Assembly (NCBI RefSeq): GCF_900005765.1
Contig: NC_041683.1
Span: 124,001 to 188,000 of the forward strand
Source of the DNA: Plasmodium relictum
Taxonomy: Eukaryota; Apicomplexa; Aconoidasida; Haemosporida; Plasmodiidae
Direction of reading: 5' to 3'
Length of the DNA stretch: 64,000 nt
Below are positions 1-12,678 of this stretch, in pieces; the stretch's first letter is position 1, and each line of letters starts with the position of its first letter. The notes under the pieces are model-generated. The model saw only the letters and a program-made list of their open reading frames with translations, did no database searches and was not told the origin of the DNA. The translations under genes and the position numbers were made by a program.

Positions 1-1139
1 AAGAAATGAATAATGGTAATAAAAAAATTAATGATAATCAGATCTTTGATAATAAAAAATGTGAAATAAAAAATAGAAGAATTTATAATTTTTTAAAAAA
101 ATTAAAACAATGTATATTATTTGAAGAAAAAAATGAAGAAAAAATAAAAGATGACTATAAGAAAAAAAATGATTTATTCCAGTATTCAAACGAAAAATGT
201 GACTTTTTTTATCCATTATTTGAAAAAAACAAAAGTATTCTAATAGTTGAATTAGCTATGCAATGTGGATTTTCGATACCACCTATTTATGACGAAAGTG
301 AAATGTTAGAAAATTTATTAAAAAATATCAAAAATTATAATCAAAGTTTAGTTATTTCTTCAGGATATTTAAATTTTCCTTTAAATTTTTTAAAGTTATT
401 TAGAAATATATTTGATAATTTAATTTCCAAAAAAGGAAAAATACAATTAATCACTGCTTCTCCTCCAGCCAATAGTTTTTATAAGTCAAAAGGCTTATCC
501 TATTATGTCCCTAGCGCTTACTCTGCCATTGCTCATTTATGCATTGAATTCATTACCAAAAACGCATCAAATGTTTTTAAAAACTCGAATGAAAAAAATG
601 ATTTACAAAAAAGAAATAATTCTTATAGTAATATATATTTAGAATATTATAAACCATCATGGACATTTCACTCAAAGGGAATTTGGATAATTAATAATGT
701 GGATAAAAAAAATAATATAGTTGAGCGTTCAGGAGAAAACAAAAAAAAAATTTGCAATTACTTTAAAAATAACATGAACAAGTCAAAAAATTATGACCAG
801 GAGAAAGAAAATGAAGATGAAGAAGAAGAATGTATAGAAAATAGAGAAAATGAAGAATTGAATAATATTATTGATCATGATTATTTAAATGAATGTTCTG
901 ATGATTTACCTTGGGGAACAGTAATAGGTAGTTCTAATTACGGGTATAGGGCAACCTATAGAGATTTAGAAATGAGTTTTGTAATTAAAACAAATGATCA
1001 TAATTTAAAACGCCAATTCCAAGAAGAATTAAATATTATTTATGAATCTTCCAACTTTGTTCAAATGAATGAATTAAAATTAAGATATCCCAAATGGCTA
1101 AAATTGTTAGTAAAGTATGTTATGAAATGGTTTTTATAA
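1..1139 (+). CDS. PGPS: Phosphatidylglycerophosphate synthase (PGS1 type), C-terminal part
   Basis: The frame is open to the left edge, so the Met at 6 is not a reliable start and the gene continues upstream. The visible 377 residues carry the second half of a PLD-superfamily enzyme: an HxK motif in WTFHSKGIWI (His about 222) and the trailing GSSNYGYR plus RDLE block (about 308-320), as in eukaryotic PGS1/Pgs1p. That family joins CDP-diacylglycerol and glycerol-3-phosphate to make PGP, the cardiolipin precursor, usually in mitochondria. An Asp/Glu/Lys-rich insertion of about 60 residues separates HxK from GSSN, a typical Plasmodium low-complexity insert. The TAA stop is at 1137-1139 with no sign of a further exon. 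Identity of the family is firm; organelle placement is inferred because the N-terminus is not visible. Confidence 0.85.
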   Translation, partial: EMNNGNKKINDNQIFDNKKCEIKNRRIYNFLKKLKQCILFEEKNEEKIKDDYKKKNDLFQYSNEKCDFFYPLFEKNKSILIVELAMQCGFSIPPIYDESEMLENLLKNIKNYNQSLVISSGYLNFPLNFLKLFRNIFDNLISKKGKIQLITASPPANSFYKSKGLSYYVPSAYSAIAHLCIEFITKNASNVFKNSNEKNDLQKRNNSYSNIYLEYYKPSWTFHSKGIWIINNVDKKNNIVERSGENKKKICNYFKNNMNKSKNYDQEKENEDEEEECIENRENEELNNIIDHDYLNECSDDLPWGTVIGSSNYGYRATYRDLEMSFVIKTNDHNLKRQFQEELNIIYESSNFVQMNELKLRYPKWLKLLVKYVMKWFL

Positions 1140-1212
1140 ATTTTTGTAGTATTAATCTATCAACATTTTTAACATTTGTTATTTATTATTTATTTTTTCT
1201 TAATAATAAATA

Positions 1213-1270
<58 letters not shown>

Positions 1271-2488
1271 GCATCTATATTGTAAAATAAGAAAAAAAAA
1301 AATTATTATTTGAGGTATTTTTTTATTTCCAGCTTATTTTTGACTATTGTTAATATATATGTATATATTTTAAATGTTTGTGTTAATTTATTATTTTCAT
1401 TATGATTTTTTCATGTGCTATTATTTTTTTTTCAAATGTTAATTTTCTTTCTCAAAACTGTTTAGCACTATGCAAAATAGCTATATAAGTTTATTGTTCC
1501 ATTTTAATTTATTTTTTTACACATTTCTATTTTATTTTAATATTTATTTTAAATAAAATGTACATTTTCGTTCTATTTAATATTATAAATAAAAATAAAA
1601 ATAATAAATATATAACTTCTATTACTATAAAGAAGGTAAAAAAAAAAAATAAACATGTAAAATAAAATTAAATAATGAATCCTTATGGGAAATCATATAT
1701 AATTAAAAAAAAACCACAGTTTATTTGGCAAAGTTTATTTGTGATATTTAATGTACTAACAAATTGAAAGGAAAAAAATATATACTTAAATAGAAAATAA
1801 TTATTGCTTAAATACCTTTAGTAAATTTGGGGTTTTTTTTCTTTCTATCTTTGAAATAATGTTTAATTCATAAAAAAAAATTTAATTTAGAAGTTAAAAA
1901 GATATGTAAAATACACGCAATAATATAGTGCATTTAAATAATTAGTATTACTAAAAAGAATAGTAAATATTATTTATTTTATTTTATTTTTCTTACAACA
2001 ATATATTTATTAGGAAGAAATGAAAATAAATGAGCCAAACGAGTTTTTAAATAACTAGATATATATATCTTTACAAGTTTTTTTAAAAGGATTTTGACTA
2101 GATATAAATTTTTAATGTAAAAAATAGTAAAATAAATACATATTGATTGAATAAATAAGTAAAAGCATATTTTTAATTACTATGTAATATTTATTTTGTT
2201 TTTTAAGCAATTTAAAAGAAAAGTTATTTTTATAATAAAAATAAAATAAAGAAAATGTATGAAGATATGTAAAGATAATATAAGAAACAAAAAAATATAT
2301 TTTACTTTTATATTAATATATAAAATTTTTAAAAGAAATTCCTTCAAAATTATAGGTATGAATATTGCCATTTTTTTTACAAGTATTTAGCATTTTTACA
2401 TATTGATTTGGATAAATATAAAAAGTTGAAGTAGAAAATGTTACTAAAAGATACAAATAAGCATATGTATAATAATTTTCCTTAAATT
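1140..2488. other. Intergenic, PGPS 3' to S4-protein 5'
   Basis: About 1.35 kb with no supportable gene. It holds a TA run (about 1209-1233) followed by a long T tract with one C break (1234-1270), then ordinary AT-rich DNA. Short frames here consist of Ile/Phe/Lys runs and lack coding character. It must contain the terminator region of PGPS and the promoter of the next gene, but I see no defined motif. Confidence 0.6.
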
Positions 2489-3648
2489 ATGGGTTTTTTT
2501 TTTTTTATATTTTTAAAATTTTTTATTGTAATAAATGCTTTTAAATATAATATACACAATAATTATGAAAATAAAAGCTTTTATATATTTTTATACAAAT
2601 ATAGTAAAATATGCGAACGTAAAACTATTCATAAAATAACTGCATTAAAAAAATACTATTTTCAAAATAAGAAAAAACAACTTAAATTATTTATTCATAC
2701 ATTGGATAAAGAAGAAAGCAAAAAATTATTGTCCAATGGTAATTTTAATGAAAAAAAAAAAAGAAATACAAAAAAAACAAAAGCATCTAAGAGTGAATTG
2801 CATAATGATGATTCTATAAAAAATATTTTAAAAAAAACAAAAAAATTTTGTAACTATTTGACTAGCAAATTAGGTAGATTAAATAAAAAATTAAGAGAAA
2901 TAAAAAAATTAGAAACAATTTTTTATACGAATTCCAATATCTTAACAGAAACTCAAAGGGTTAAAATAAGCAAAAAGAATCAAATAAAAAATGAAATAGT
3001 CATAATTAGTAGATATAGAAAAAAGTATATGAAATATAAAAAGAACTTGATGAATAATAAAGATGATTTATCACCATTTTTTTATTCAAAAAAAAAATCA
3101 AAAAAGAAAAGAGAATTTTGTACACCTCAGGAATTTAGAGATATTTGTATAAAAAAAGAATAATGATTTTATGATAAAATAATTAAAGCAATATATCTAT
3201 ATTTGTTTATATTTATTCATAACAATTTAAATAATAATATATAAGAACATTGACTTATTTATGTAAAATTTTTCTTTTTTTTTTCAGTGAAATCAAATGA
3301 TCATAAACCAACTGTACAAGGAATAAAAAAATTAAATATACAGGAAATTCCAAAAAATATAACGGACTTTTTAGTATTTAATAAATATGGAACAAAAGAA
3401 GAAATTAAAATTTTATTTGGTCTGAATGCTATAAAAGTAAATGGAAATACAGGTACTAATAAAAAAGTAATATATATATATATAATTATATTTCATTTTT
3501 TATATCAATTATTTTATTTTTAAATAAAATGATATAATTTTTCTTTTTTTGACAATACATAGTTGATGACGAAAATTATATATTAAATCTAAAAGAAGAT
3601 ACAGTAAAAGTGTTTGATCAAGATGTTAATATACACGAGGATCAGTAA
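2489..3648 (+). CDS. S4-domain RNA-binding protein with secretory/apicoplast leader
   Basis: Three exons assembled by hand: 2489-3146, 3288-3452, 3563-3648, giving about 302 residues. Introns have borders T|GTATAA...CAG and AG|GTACTA...TAG, and frames join cleanly. The N-terminus (MGFFFFIFLKFFIVINAF) is a strong hydrophobic signal sequence followed by a Lys/Asn-rich stretch, which is the classic bipartite apicoplast leader; targeting is inferred. The middle is Lys-rich. The last 75 residues form an S4-like RNA-binding fold: an ITDFLVFNKYGTKEEIK helix pair, then AIKVNGNTVDDENYILNL and a final KVF strand, matching the vNGk...d..y.l..gD.I.V pattern of small bacterial S4 proteins. It probably binds rRNA or tRNA in organelle translation. 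The exact orthologue is not recognised. Confidence 0.75.
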
Positions 3649-3800
3649 TATATAAATAGAAATAAAATTTTTTAAATAAAAAATATAACACATATATATG
3701 TATTCTAATGCTTAAAAATATATAAATATATGTGTATATATATTTATTTATAATACTAAGAGATTTATTTACATATTTATTTTAATATTTAAAATTATTT

Positions 3801-4081
3801 ATGTATTTTCGGTGGATAAAAAAAAACAAAAAATTATCTATATAGATACATGAAAATTATCCCTTTTATATAAAGAAAAATTTTGCGTGCATAATGAATT
3901 TTTACGTGTAGATGTTATTAATAATATAAAATTTTTTTTTTCTTTTTTCAGTTATACTGTTAGGAAAAGATTTACAAAAGATCAAAAAAAAATTTTAAAT
4001 GAAAAAAAAAAAGAGAATATATTAGACGCTAAAAAAGAAGTTAGAGAATTAGAAAATTTTTTTAAAATTAAGAATATGTAA
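3801..4081 (+). CDS. Possible tiny spliced protein, 46 residues
   Basis: The likely coding exon is 3952-4081, directly after a T-rich tract ending in CAG, and reads YTVRKRFTKDQKKILNEKK through a charged amphipathic helix to a TAA stop. It needs two bases from an upstream exon. The best candidate is ATGTATTTTCG at 3801-3811, followed by a GTGGAT donor, which gives a protein starting MYFRYTVRKRF. That donor is weaker than the usual GTA, and no homologue is recognised. The basic, helical make-up and short length would suit a small mitochondrial assembly factor, but that is only a guess. The alternative is untranslated sequence with a chance open frame. Confidence 0.35.
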
Positions 4082-4967
4082 CAAATGCTTATAATTTTTG
4101 AGGAAAAAAATATAGAAATATATTTTCTAGATTCTTAATCTCACAAGCTATCATTTACCACAGCTTAATTTGGAGAGTTTTAATATTTTTTTTTTAATTT
4201 TTCATTTTGATAGTTTATCATCTCATAAAAATTAATTTTCATTTCAAAAAAGAAAAAAAAAAAAGAAAAGAAAATTAAAATAGAAAAAAACTGCAAATTA
4301 TAAAATTTAAGAGAAAATAATTTCCTGTTATTTAGCTTTTTAAAGTTCAAAATTTTTAATTTGGTGAAATTATTTCATGAAATTTTATATATTTATAATT
4401 TTTTTTTTTTTTATAATTTATTCTTTATATATATATATTTTTTATAAAATTATTTTTAGTGAATTAATTTTTCAGGTGTAAAAAAAATTTATAAATCTGT
4501 ATACAAGAAAATATTAAACATTTTTATTATTTAATTTTTTTTTAATTTATAAAAGATATTTTTTTTTTTTTTTTTGTAAATAGTATCTAATTATTTTAAT
4601 TTCTTTTTGTTTTTATATTATTACTGAAATTAACTTTTTTAAATAACCTTTTTTATTAAATATTTTTTTTTTTGAAAAAATATTCCTTTTATTTTGTTAC
4701 TATATTTATTAATAAATATAATAAAGGAAAAAAAAATGAGAAAAAAGTCTTTCTATAATTTTTTAAAACTTTAAAATTTTATCTAATGGAATTATTAATT
4801 CATAATGCTAAAAAAAATTTTATACGATTAAAAAGACGTTTAAATAAAATTTAAGAAAAAAACAATTGAAATATTTCTTTTTTTCTTTTTCTTTTTTTTT
4901 TTTTTTTTTAATATATTACTTTCATAAATAATAAAACAATGTGAAATTTTAATTTTCCAAATAAAAA
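4082..4967. other. Intergenic, upstream of SRCAP-like gene
   Basis: About 0.9 kb of poly-A/poly-T rich DNA (T tracts near 4400, 4560, 4880). No coding frame or RNA gene is visible. It should hold the promoter of the Snf2 gene starting at 4968, with no motif that I can name. Confidence 0.6.
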
Positions 4968-7900
4968 ATGAATGAGAGAACACATGAAAATTTATTAAAG
5001 ACAAAATCATACAACTTGGGTATTGATGATATTCAGAACTTGGGTTCTATATATTCCTTTCAAAACAAGCAAAAGATCGAAAAATACAATGAAGAAATCA
5101 AATTATTAAAACAACAGTAATATATATGAATATTATCTAAAAATTATAAATAACAATGGAATTATTGAAAAATATAAATAAATAAATAAATAAATAAAAT
5201 AATTTTAAACAAATAAATAAATATATATGTATGTATATATAATTTTTTTTCTTTTCTTTTTATCCTTTAGGTTAGATGATTTGAACGAAAAAATGGGAAA
5301 ATGGTAATTTAAATTAAGTTTATTTAAACTAAAACTCTGTAAAATATATATATATATTATTTTAAAATTATTAATATGTTATTTTACTATTACTTTTTTT
5401 TTATAATAGTAGCTACATACCTAAAATTATTGAACCAACCAAATATCCAGAACTGACATTTTGGTATTTTGAATTAAAAGAGATGGTAAATTTAATAATT
5501 AAAAAGGAAAAGAAAAATTATGCATTTATACAAGCACGTATTTATATATGTTAATCATTACTATTTTTTTTATGAATATTATATATATATTATAAATTTT
5601 GCCATTTGCATATTATTAGAAAGAGTTTCAAGACTTAGTAATATACGAAATAAAAAAGAAAAAGAGGCATTTTAAAATTTTAAGTCAAAGCTGTGTGAAA
5701 TATTTAAGTAATAAAGAGAAATTGAGATTAAAAAAACAGGAAGAAGAAGAAAAGAGATTAAAATTATATTCTAAAAACATATCATCATATATGGATTTGT
5801 TTTGGAAAAAGATAGAGAAATTGGTGTGGGAAGAAAAAAAAAAAGAATTACAAAAAACATTAAATAAAAAAAAGGAAATGAGATTCAAAAAATTTGTAAA
5901 AGGAGCCATTAAAAAAATAAAATGCGCTAGACACAATGCTCATGAATTATTTGAAAATAAATCACTTAGTGTAAGTTCTTATAATAATAGTGAACAACTA
6001 AATAATTCTTCCAATCTAGATAATTTTGATAAAGAATTAAAAGAAGAAGACCTAACCGATCAAGAAGAAGAAGATATCCTATTAGATGAACAAATGGAAT
6101 CGAGCGAAGAACTAGAAGATCAAAAGAAAGAAATTAGTTTATTAGATGATGAAGCAAATATTCCTATTGAAGAATTACTAAAAAATATATACGGGTTCAA
6201 AAGCGGAGAAGAATATTTAAATTTAATGCAGAAGAAGGAAGAGGATTATGAAGAAGAAAATGATGAAAAAGATAACGAATCCAATACAAAAGAAGAAAAT
6301 GAAGAGAAAAAAGACAAAGAAAAGAATGAAGAAAATTTGAAAAAAGAAAAATATGAAGCAGATTTGAAAGAAGAAAAATGTGAAGAGAATTTGAAAAAAG
6401 AAAAATATGGAGCAGATTTAAAAGAAGAAAAATGTGAAGAAAATTTGAAAGAGGAATATGAAGAAAATATGAAAAAAGAAAAATATAAAGAAGGTTTGAA
6501 AGAAGAAAAATATGAAGAAGATTTAAGGCAAGAAAAAGAAGAAATTTTGAAACAAAAAAAAGATACTAGCGAAATCTGTATAAAATATCAAGACAACGAA
6601 GAAGAGAAAAATAAAAGTATATTAAGAAAAGAAAGTAATGAAAATAAAAAAAGCGAAAAAAAAAGAAAAATAGAGAAAGAGGAATATAATCTAAGAAAGT
6701 CAAAAATATTGAAAAATGATTCTTCAAATAAAAAGGATGAAGTATTGGTATGTAATATGGAAGAAAAACATTTAACAAAAATTCCACCAATTATTAAAGC
6801 AACTTTACGAGATTATCAACACGCAGGTTTACATTGGCTATTGTATTTATATAAAAATAATATTAATGGTATATTAGCAGATGAAATGGGTTTAGGAAAA
6901 ACATTACAGTGCATATCTTTGTTAAGTTATTTAGCATTTTACTTTAATATATGGGGGCCTCATCTTATTATTGTTCCTACTTCTATTTTAATTAATTGGG
7001 AAATTGAATTAAAAAGATTTTGTCCCTGTTTCAAAATATTATCATACTACGGTAGTCAAAATGAAAGATATAAAAAAAGAATCGGATGGTTCAATAAAGA
7101 TTCTTTTCATATTTGCATATCCAGTTATTCAACAGTGGTTAAAGATCATTTAATTTTCAAAAGAAAAAAATGGAAGTATATTATATTAGATGAAGCTCAT
7201 AATATAAAAAATTTTAATACAAAAAGGTGGAATATTATATTGAGCTTAAAAAGAGAGAATTGCTTATTAATTACTGGAACCCCTTTACAAAATAGTTTAG
7301 AAGAGTTATGGTCACTTTTACATTTTCTTATGCCTAATATTTTTACTTCTCATTTAGATTTTAAAGAATGGTTTTCTGATCCTTTAAATTTAGCCATACA
7401 GAAAAGCAAAATTCATGATTCCAAAGAGTTAATTGATAAATTGCACACTGTTATCAGACCTTACATTTTAAGAAGATTAAAAAAAAACGTGGAAAAAGAA
7501 ATGCCAAATAAGTATGAACATATTATAAAGTGTAAATTAACAAGAAGACAAAAAATATTATATGATGAATTTATAAATAACAAAAATGTTCAGAATACCT
7601 TAAATGCAGGAAATTATATAGGTTTAATGAATATCTTAATTCAATTAAGAAAAGTGTGTAATCATTGTGATTTATTTACAAATAAATATATTCAAACACC
7701 TTTTTATTATAATTTGCCTATCAATTTTTTTATTCCTCGTTTTTTTATTTTATTTAATAAAAATTACTATTTAGACTTCTACTTGATCCTCTTTTTACAT
7801 AATGAATTCACTTCAATCGGAGGAAAATGTGTAAATAAAGAAAAAAAAGAAAAAGAAGTAAAAAAAAATTTGATGTATCCTTCATATTTTAATCAGGGTT

Positions 7901-10545
7901 GTATTAATGGCATAACCAATTTCTTACCAAATATAAATAATTACCATCAAACTTCTTTTTATAATAATGTTCAAGAAACAAATGTAATTCTTGATAATTC
8001 TTCTAAAGAATCTCATAATTATCTCAGTTGTAATTTTCAGCATCCTCAAAATAATAATATATTTGGTAATAATTCTCAAAGTACAAAAAATTCTAGCAAT
8101 TTCAATAATTTTCAAAATATAAATAATATTAGTATTTGCAACAATTATCAAAATGCGCAAAGCAATAATTTTGATAATTTTCAAAACACCCCTAATACTA
8201 ACAATTTCTGTAATTTTCAAAATATTCCTAACAATTTTTGTATATCAAAAGATATGCAAAATGAAAACTATTTAAATAATAATTCAAGAATAAAAAATGA
8301 TAAAACACATTCTAATTTATTTCAAAATATAAATGGCACAAATTTTATTAATTCGGATATTTCACAAAATATAATAGATGAGAAAAATATTTTTAATGAC
8401 AAAAAGGGATATCTAAATTTTCAAAATGAATCACCTATAGATATGAATATAAAAGATGTAAATAGTTATGTTTATGATGAAATTTATAAAAGAAATATTC
8501 CTAAGAATCTTTTAACATATTCTGATGAATTTGTTAAAGAATTAAATAATAATTATGATATATTGTCTATATATATTGATCCAAATGAAAAATATAAAAG
8601 TTATGATGATTATTTATATAGTATGGATAAAAGTATGCAATCTTTTGGTGATAACATAAATAAATCAAATAATAAAAACATATCTAATGAACATATAAGT
8701 TTAAAAAAAAAAAAATTCTTATACAAATATAATTTGAAAATTATAAATAACGAAACGCAGTATAAACATTTTTTTTATGATGAAACCAATCAAAGTTATT
8801 TAAATTCAATTGAACATAACCTATGGATAAAAAGAGAGAAAGCATATGAAAAATTGAAAGAGGAAGATAATAAAAAAAATTATACATACATAAACAAATA
8901 TAATTATATAAAAAACAGCAGAATTCCATTATTTGGTAAAAATTTGTTGCATTTCATTAAGAAAGAATTTAAGAAAGATAAAAATATAGCTTATAATTAT
9001 AATAATAATATAACCATTGATTACTCTACAATGAAAGAAGTCTATATACAAGATATTACTGAAGCAAACGACAGTTATATGAGTGGAGAAACAAAAAATA
9101 GGAAAAAAGCAGATGATAGCAATGGCGAAAACTTATTGGATGGAGAAATAAAAGAAAAGTATAATTTAAGTGAAAATATCAAAAGAAATAATACAAATGC
9201 TTCATTTTTTCTTGAAACACTATTTCCTACATTAGAAAATTTTTTAAAAAATTATGAAAAAATAATTCATAATTTTACTGTATTAAACAATCCATTAGTT
9301 ATTTGTAATGGCCATAAAATATCTATAAATAATAACCTATTAAATAATAATAAAAAACTGGATCCCATAATTAGAAGAATAAAAATAGCTACAAGAGTTT
9401 ATCATCAAGCATTCCTAAAACAATCAATTATTTTTCCTTTAAATAAAGATATATCATTAGGAAGTGGGAAATTATTTGCTTTAGAAAAATTATTAGCTAA
9501 ATGTAAAAAAGAAGGAAATAAATGCTTATTATTTACTCAATTTATAAAGATGCTAGATATTCTAGAAATTTTTTTAAATCATTTAAATTATTCTTTTATA
9601 AGACTTGATGGTTCAACTAAAGTAGAACAAAGACAAAAGATAGTAACAAAATTTAATAATGATAAATCAATTTTTTTGTTTATATCTTCAACACGAAGTG
9701 GAAGTATAGGTATAAATTTAATTGCAGCTAATGTTGTTATTTTTTATGATACTGATTGGAATCCATCTATTGATAAGCAAGCGATGGATAGATGCCATAG
9801 AATTGGTCAAACGAAGGATGTTCATGTATTTAGATTCGTTTGTGAATATACAGTTGAAGAAAATATCTGGAAAAAGCAATTACAAAAAAGAAAATTAGAT
9901 AATATATGTATAAATATGGGTAATTTCAATAATTCAGAGACAAATAATATAAATAAGGATTGGTTTTCTAATGTAGATTCTATTAAAGAAATTTTTATTA
10001 ATAAAAAAAACAACGATGAAGATGACGATATATATAAGGACAGATTGTTACACGAATATTTAGAAGAAAATGAAAAAACTAACTTTCGATTTGAAAAAAC
10101 ACTAGAGCATGTCGAAGACAAAGATGATATCAATGCATTACATGCAGCTAAAAAAGAAACTCAACATGTTATTTCACAGGATTTACAAGTACTTTAAATA
10201 TTTCTTGAAAAAATGTGATACATTAACACATGCCTTTTAGTACTTATTTTAATACATTTTTAAATAAATACTTTAAAACATATCTTTATTTCTTTAACTA
10301 TAAAATATTATAAAAAAAATTTTTTTTTTTCTCAGGAATTTACTAATAAAAATGATTTCCAAGAAGTATACAATCTAACTTCTTACTGTTTTAATTTTTT
10401 AAATGATAATTTAACGGACTCTTTAAAACAACAAATTGATGAAATGAAAATGAAAATTGAAATTGAAATGATGAATGGAGGCGATGATGAAAATATATCG
10501 GATACTGATTCGTCAAGCCAAAGTGATGCTTCGAAAAATGTATGA
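4968..10545 (+). CDS. SWR1/SRCAP-type Snf2 chromatin-remodelling ATPase
   Basis: Five exons: 4968-5116, 5271-5303, 5410-5485, 5620-10188, 10336-10545; about 1678 residues. Residues about 65-170 form an HSA helix (FWYFELKEMKEFQDLVIYEI and the following basic helix), the docking site for actin-related proteins. The ATPase core shows motif I DEMGLGKT (about 507), LDEAH (about 610), TGTPLQNSLEELW, then the C-lobe with RLDGSTK (about 1416), ISSTRSGSIGINL and DRCHRIGQ (about 1476). About 600 residues, largely Asn-rich, separate the two lobes. A split ATPase plus HSA marks the SWR1/SRCAP/INO80 class, which exchanges H2A.Z or remodels promoter nucleosomes. P. falciparum has an SRCAP-like gene in this relative position (from memory). 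The N-terminal arm carries Glu/Lys tandem repeats. SWR1 is preferred to INO80 because of the HSA-near-N-terminus layout, but this is less certain than the class. Confidence 0.9.
6328..6540 (+). repeat. 54-bp tandem repeat coding for EENLKKEKY... units
   Basis: Within the SRCAP-like N-terminal arm, an 18-residue unit (EENLKKEKYEADLKEEKC) repeats: units start at 6328, 6382 and 6436 and then decay. Copies differ by single codons, so it is a recent but already diverging minisatellite. The product is a charged helical linker. Confidence 0.8.
7925..8260 (+). repeat. Asn/Phe/Gln-rich degenerate tandem repeat in the ATPase insert
   Basis: Codes for repeated NNFxNFQN-like modules (NNFDNFQNTPNTNNFCNFQN and relatives) inside the large insertion that splits the Snf2 core. 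The DNA repeats an AATTTTCAAAATA-like word. It is most likely a disordered, length-variable linker. Confidence 0.7.
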
Positions 10546-11435
10546 TTCAGAAAATATAGTAGGAGAATAGGGAAATATATAAAATCATTGCAATATTCAT
10601 ATGCATATAATTATGGAAAATTGTTGCATTGCATGCATTTGAATTTATATAAAATATATTTTTTTAATTTTTAAAAATTATTCCATAACTGAATATTTTT
10701 AGATATTCTCATTTTCTATATTCCTTTTTAAAGTTGTATTCTTACATTAATATTAATATATGATTACTTTTCTTTTATAAAATCCGATATATAAGTATAT
10801 AAAAAAAAAAAAATGATTCCTTTTATATTCCTTTAAAATTTTTAAAATTATTTTAAATTAAAAAATATAAATAATCTTAAATATTTAGTTGTAATATTTT
10901 TTTTTTAATTTTTGTTTATATCTTTTAAAATTCTGAAAAACATTAAAAATATTAATAGTTAACCATAATATTATAAAATTCTAAATAACAAAAAAATACC
11001 CACTATTTGTAAGTACATATTTTTATTATATTTTAATTCAATTTTTATTTTAACCTTGAATATCAAATTATGCAGATTATATCATAAAAAAAAAAAAAAG
11101 ATATATAAATATAATAATTTTGTGAAAAAAATAATAAAGTAATTTCTCTTTTATGTTATGTTTTTTTTTCTTTTTTTTTTCTTGAGAATAATATATTAAT
11201 ATGGGATCAATCTAATTTTTGAAATTATAGTTTCATTTTTATTTCTTCCATTTTATAATATATTAAAAAAAAAAAAATAAATAAAATAAAATATAAATAT
11301 ATAAATAAATAGAAAAATATATTTATAAAATTTAAAAGAAAATATAAGTATTGTATATTTAATGATTTATTAAACTATATTAATCTCATGTTTCTTTTTT
11401 TTTAACATTTTCACTTTTTAAATTTTTTTTAAAAA
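10546..11435. other. Intergenic, SRCAP-like 3' to LSm3 5'
   Basis: About 0.9 kb of A/T runs with no frame or RNA gene that I can support. It must contain the 3' processing site of one gene and the promoter of the next. Confidence 0.6.
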
Positions 11436-12088
11436 ATGGAGAAAATTGCATTAATACAAAGTAATTTTGAAAAACGCAGAAAAAAAATGTTAACTGATAA
11501 TTTATTAAATTATTTTATTTTTATTTTTGATGATTTTTTATGTAGGTCCTTTAGATTTTATTCGCCTAAATATGGAAGAAGAGATATTTCTAAAATGTAA
11601 AGGAGATAGAGAAATAATAGGAAAATTAGATGTACTTAAAATTTTATTCTACATTTTTATATATTTTTCTTTTTCTTTTTTTTTAAATCCAATTTTTTTT
11701 TTATTGTATATATACTATTAATCTAAATTATTTTAATTTTAAATTTTTTGAAGGCTTACGATAATCACTTAAATATGATTTTATCAAATGCTCGTGAAAC
11801 TTATAGTGTAAAAGAAAATGATCAAGAATGTATTAAAGTAATGATTATTAATTTAGATTTATAAAAACTAATATTAATAAAATTATTCATTTATATACAT
11901 GTTATTAAATATTAAACCTAATGATATCAAAAAAAAAAATAAATAAAATAAATGTAGAATAATATAAATTTGAATATAAAATTATATGTTATCAAATTTT
12001 TTTTTTTTATTAGAAAGTGGAAAGAAATTTAGACATGGTATTTGTTAGAGGAGATTCTATTATATTAGTATCATCTGCATTAAAATAA
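11436..12088 (+). CDS. LSM3: U6 snRNA-associated Sm-like protein LSm3
   Basis: Four exons: 11436-11460, 11546-11631, 11754-11837, 12014-12088; 89 residues. The assembled protein reads PLDFIRLNMEEEIFLKCKGD, then REIIGKLD, AYDNHLNMILSNARET (Sm1, residues about 38-53), and ends NLDMVFVRGDSIILVSSALK (Sm2). This is almost residue-for-residue the LSm3 pattern ([41 protein letters not shown]). LSm3 is part of the LSm2-8 ring that binds the U6 snRNA 3' end in splicing and the LSm1-7 ring in mRNA decay. The first exon has only 25 nt and supplies eight residues plus one base. No unusual residue is seen. The short exon 1 is the only uncertain part. Confidence 0.95.
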
Positions 12089-12678
12089 AAAAAAAAAAAA
12101 AATGAAAATTCCTCCAAAAAAAAAGTTTATTCCATTTTTATATTTTTTAAATAAATACTTATATGCATAATTTCATTTTAATGTTCAATTTTTTGTAACC
12201 TAAATTTTTTTTTTATTGTTTTAAAAATTTAAGCTAATCATTATATAAAAAAAATATATTAAATTAATATAAATAAGGAGAATTAATAAAAAAAAAAAAA
12301 AACTAAGTATAGGAGAAATAAATGTAGAAAAATTAATTAAAAAAGTATTTATAAAAATAAAAAAATGTATATATTTTAGAAATCTAATGAATTTAAAAAT
12401 AGAAGTAAAATTAAAAAAATAAAAGATCAAAATAAATTTTCATCATTTCACTTACGATTATTGTGATATGAACAAAAAAAAAAAAAATTATTTTAATATT
12501 AATCTAATAAGCTTTATTATTTATTTTTTATTCTTATTTTTTACTTTTTTATTTTTTTTCTGTTGTCTAATAAAAAAAGTGAAATCATAATTCTATAATA
12601 ATAAAGTTATTTTTTCTTATTAAAAAATACATAAATATATATATATATATATATTATTTTTTTCTTGGTTATATAAAT
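12089..12678. other. Intergenic, LSm3 to CFAP70-like gene
   Basis: About 0.6 kb with long A and T runs; one minus-strand frame (12221-12430) is low-complexity Phe/Ile and is not credited. Nothing else is seen. Confidence 0.6.

Noticed and set aside
1094-1285. Open frame with Tyr-Ile and poly-Phe ending
   Set aside because: It runs through a TA repeat and poly-T tract and overlaps the PGPS stop; no coding character.
2180-2371. Hydrophobic minus-strand frame
   Set aside because: Ile/Phe/Leu/Lys low complexity typical of translated AT-rich spacer; no splice partners found.
7656-9450. Frameshift or gene fusion inside the SRCAP-like ATPase
   Set aside because: The frame is open throughout and split ATPase lobes are normal for the SWR1/INO80 class.
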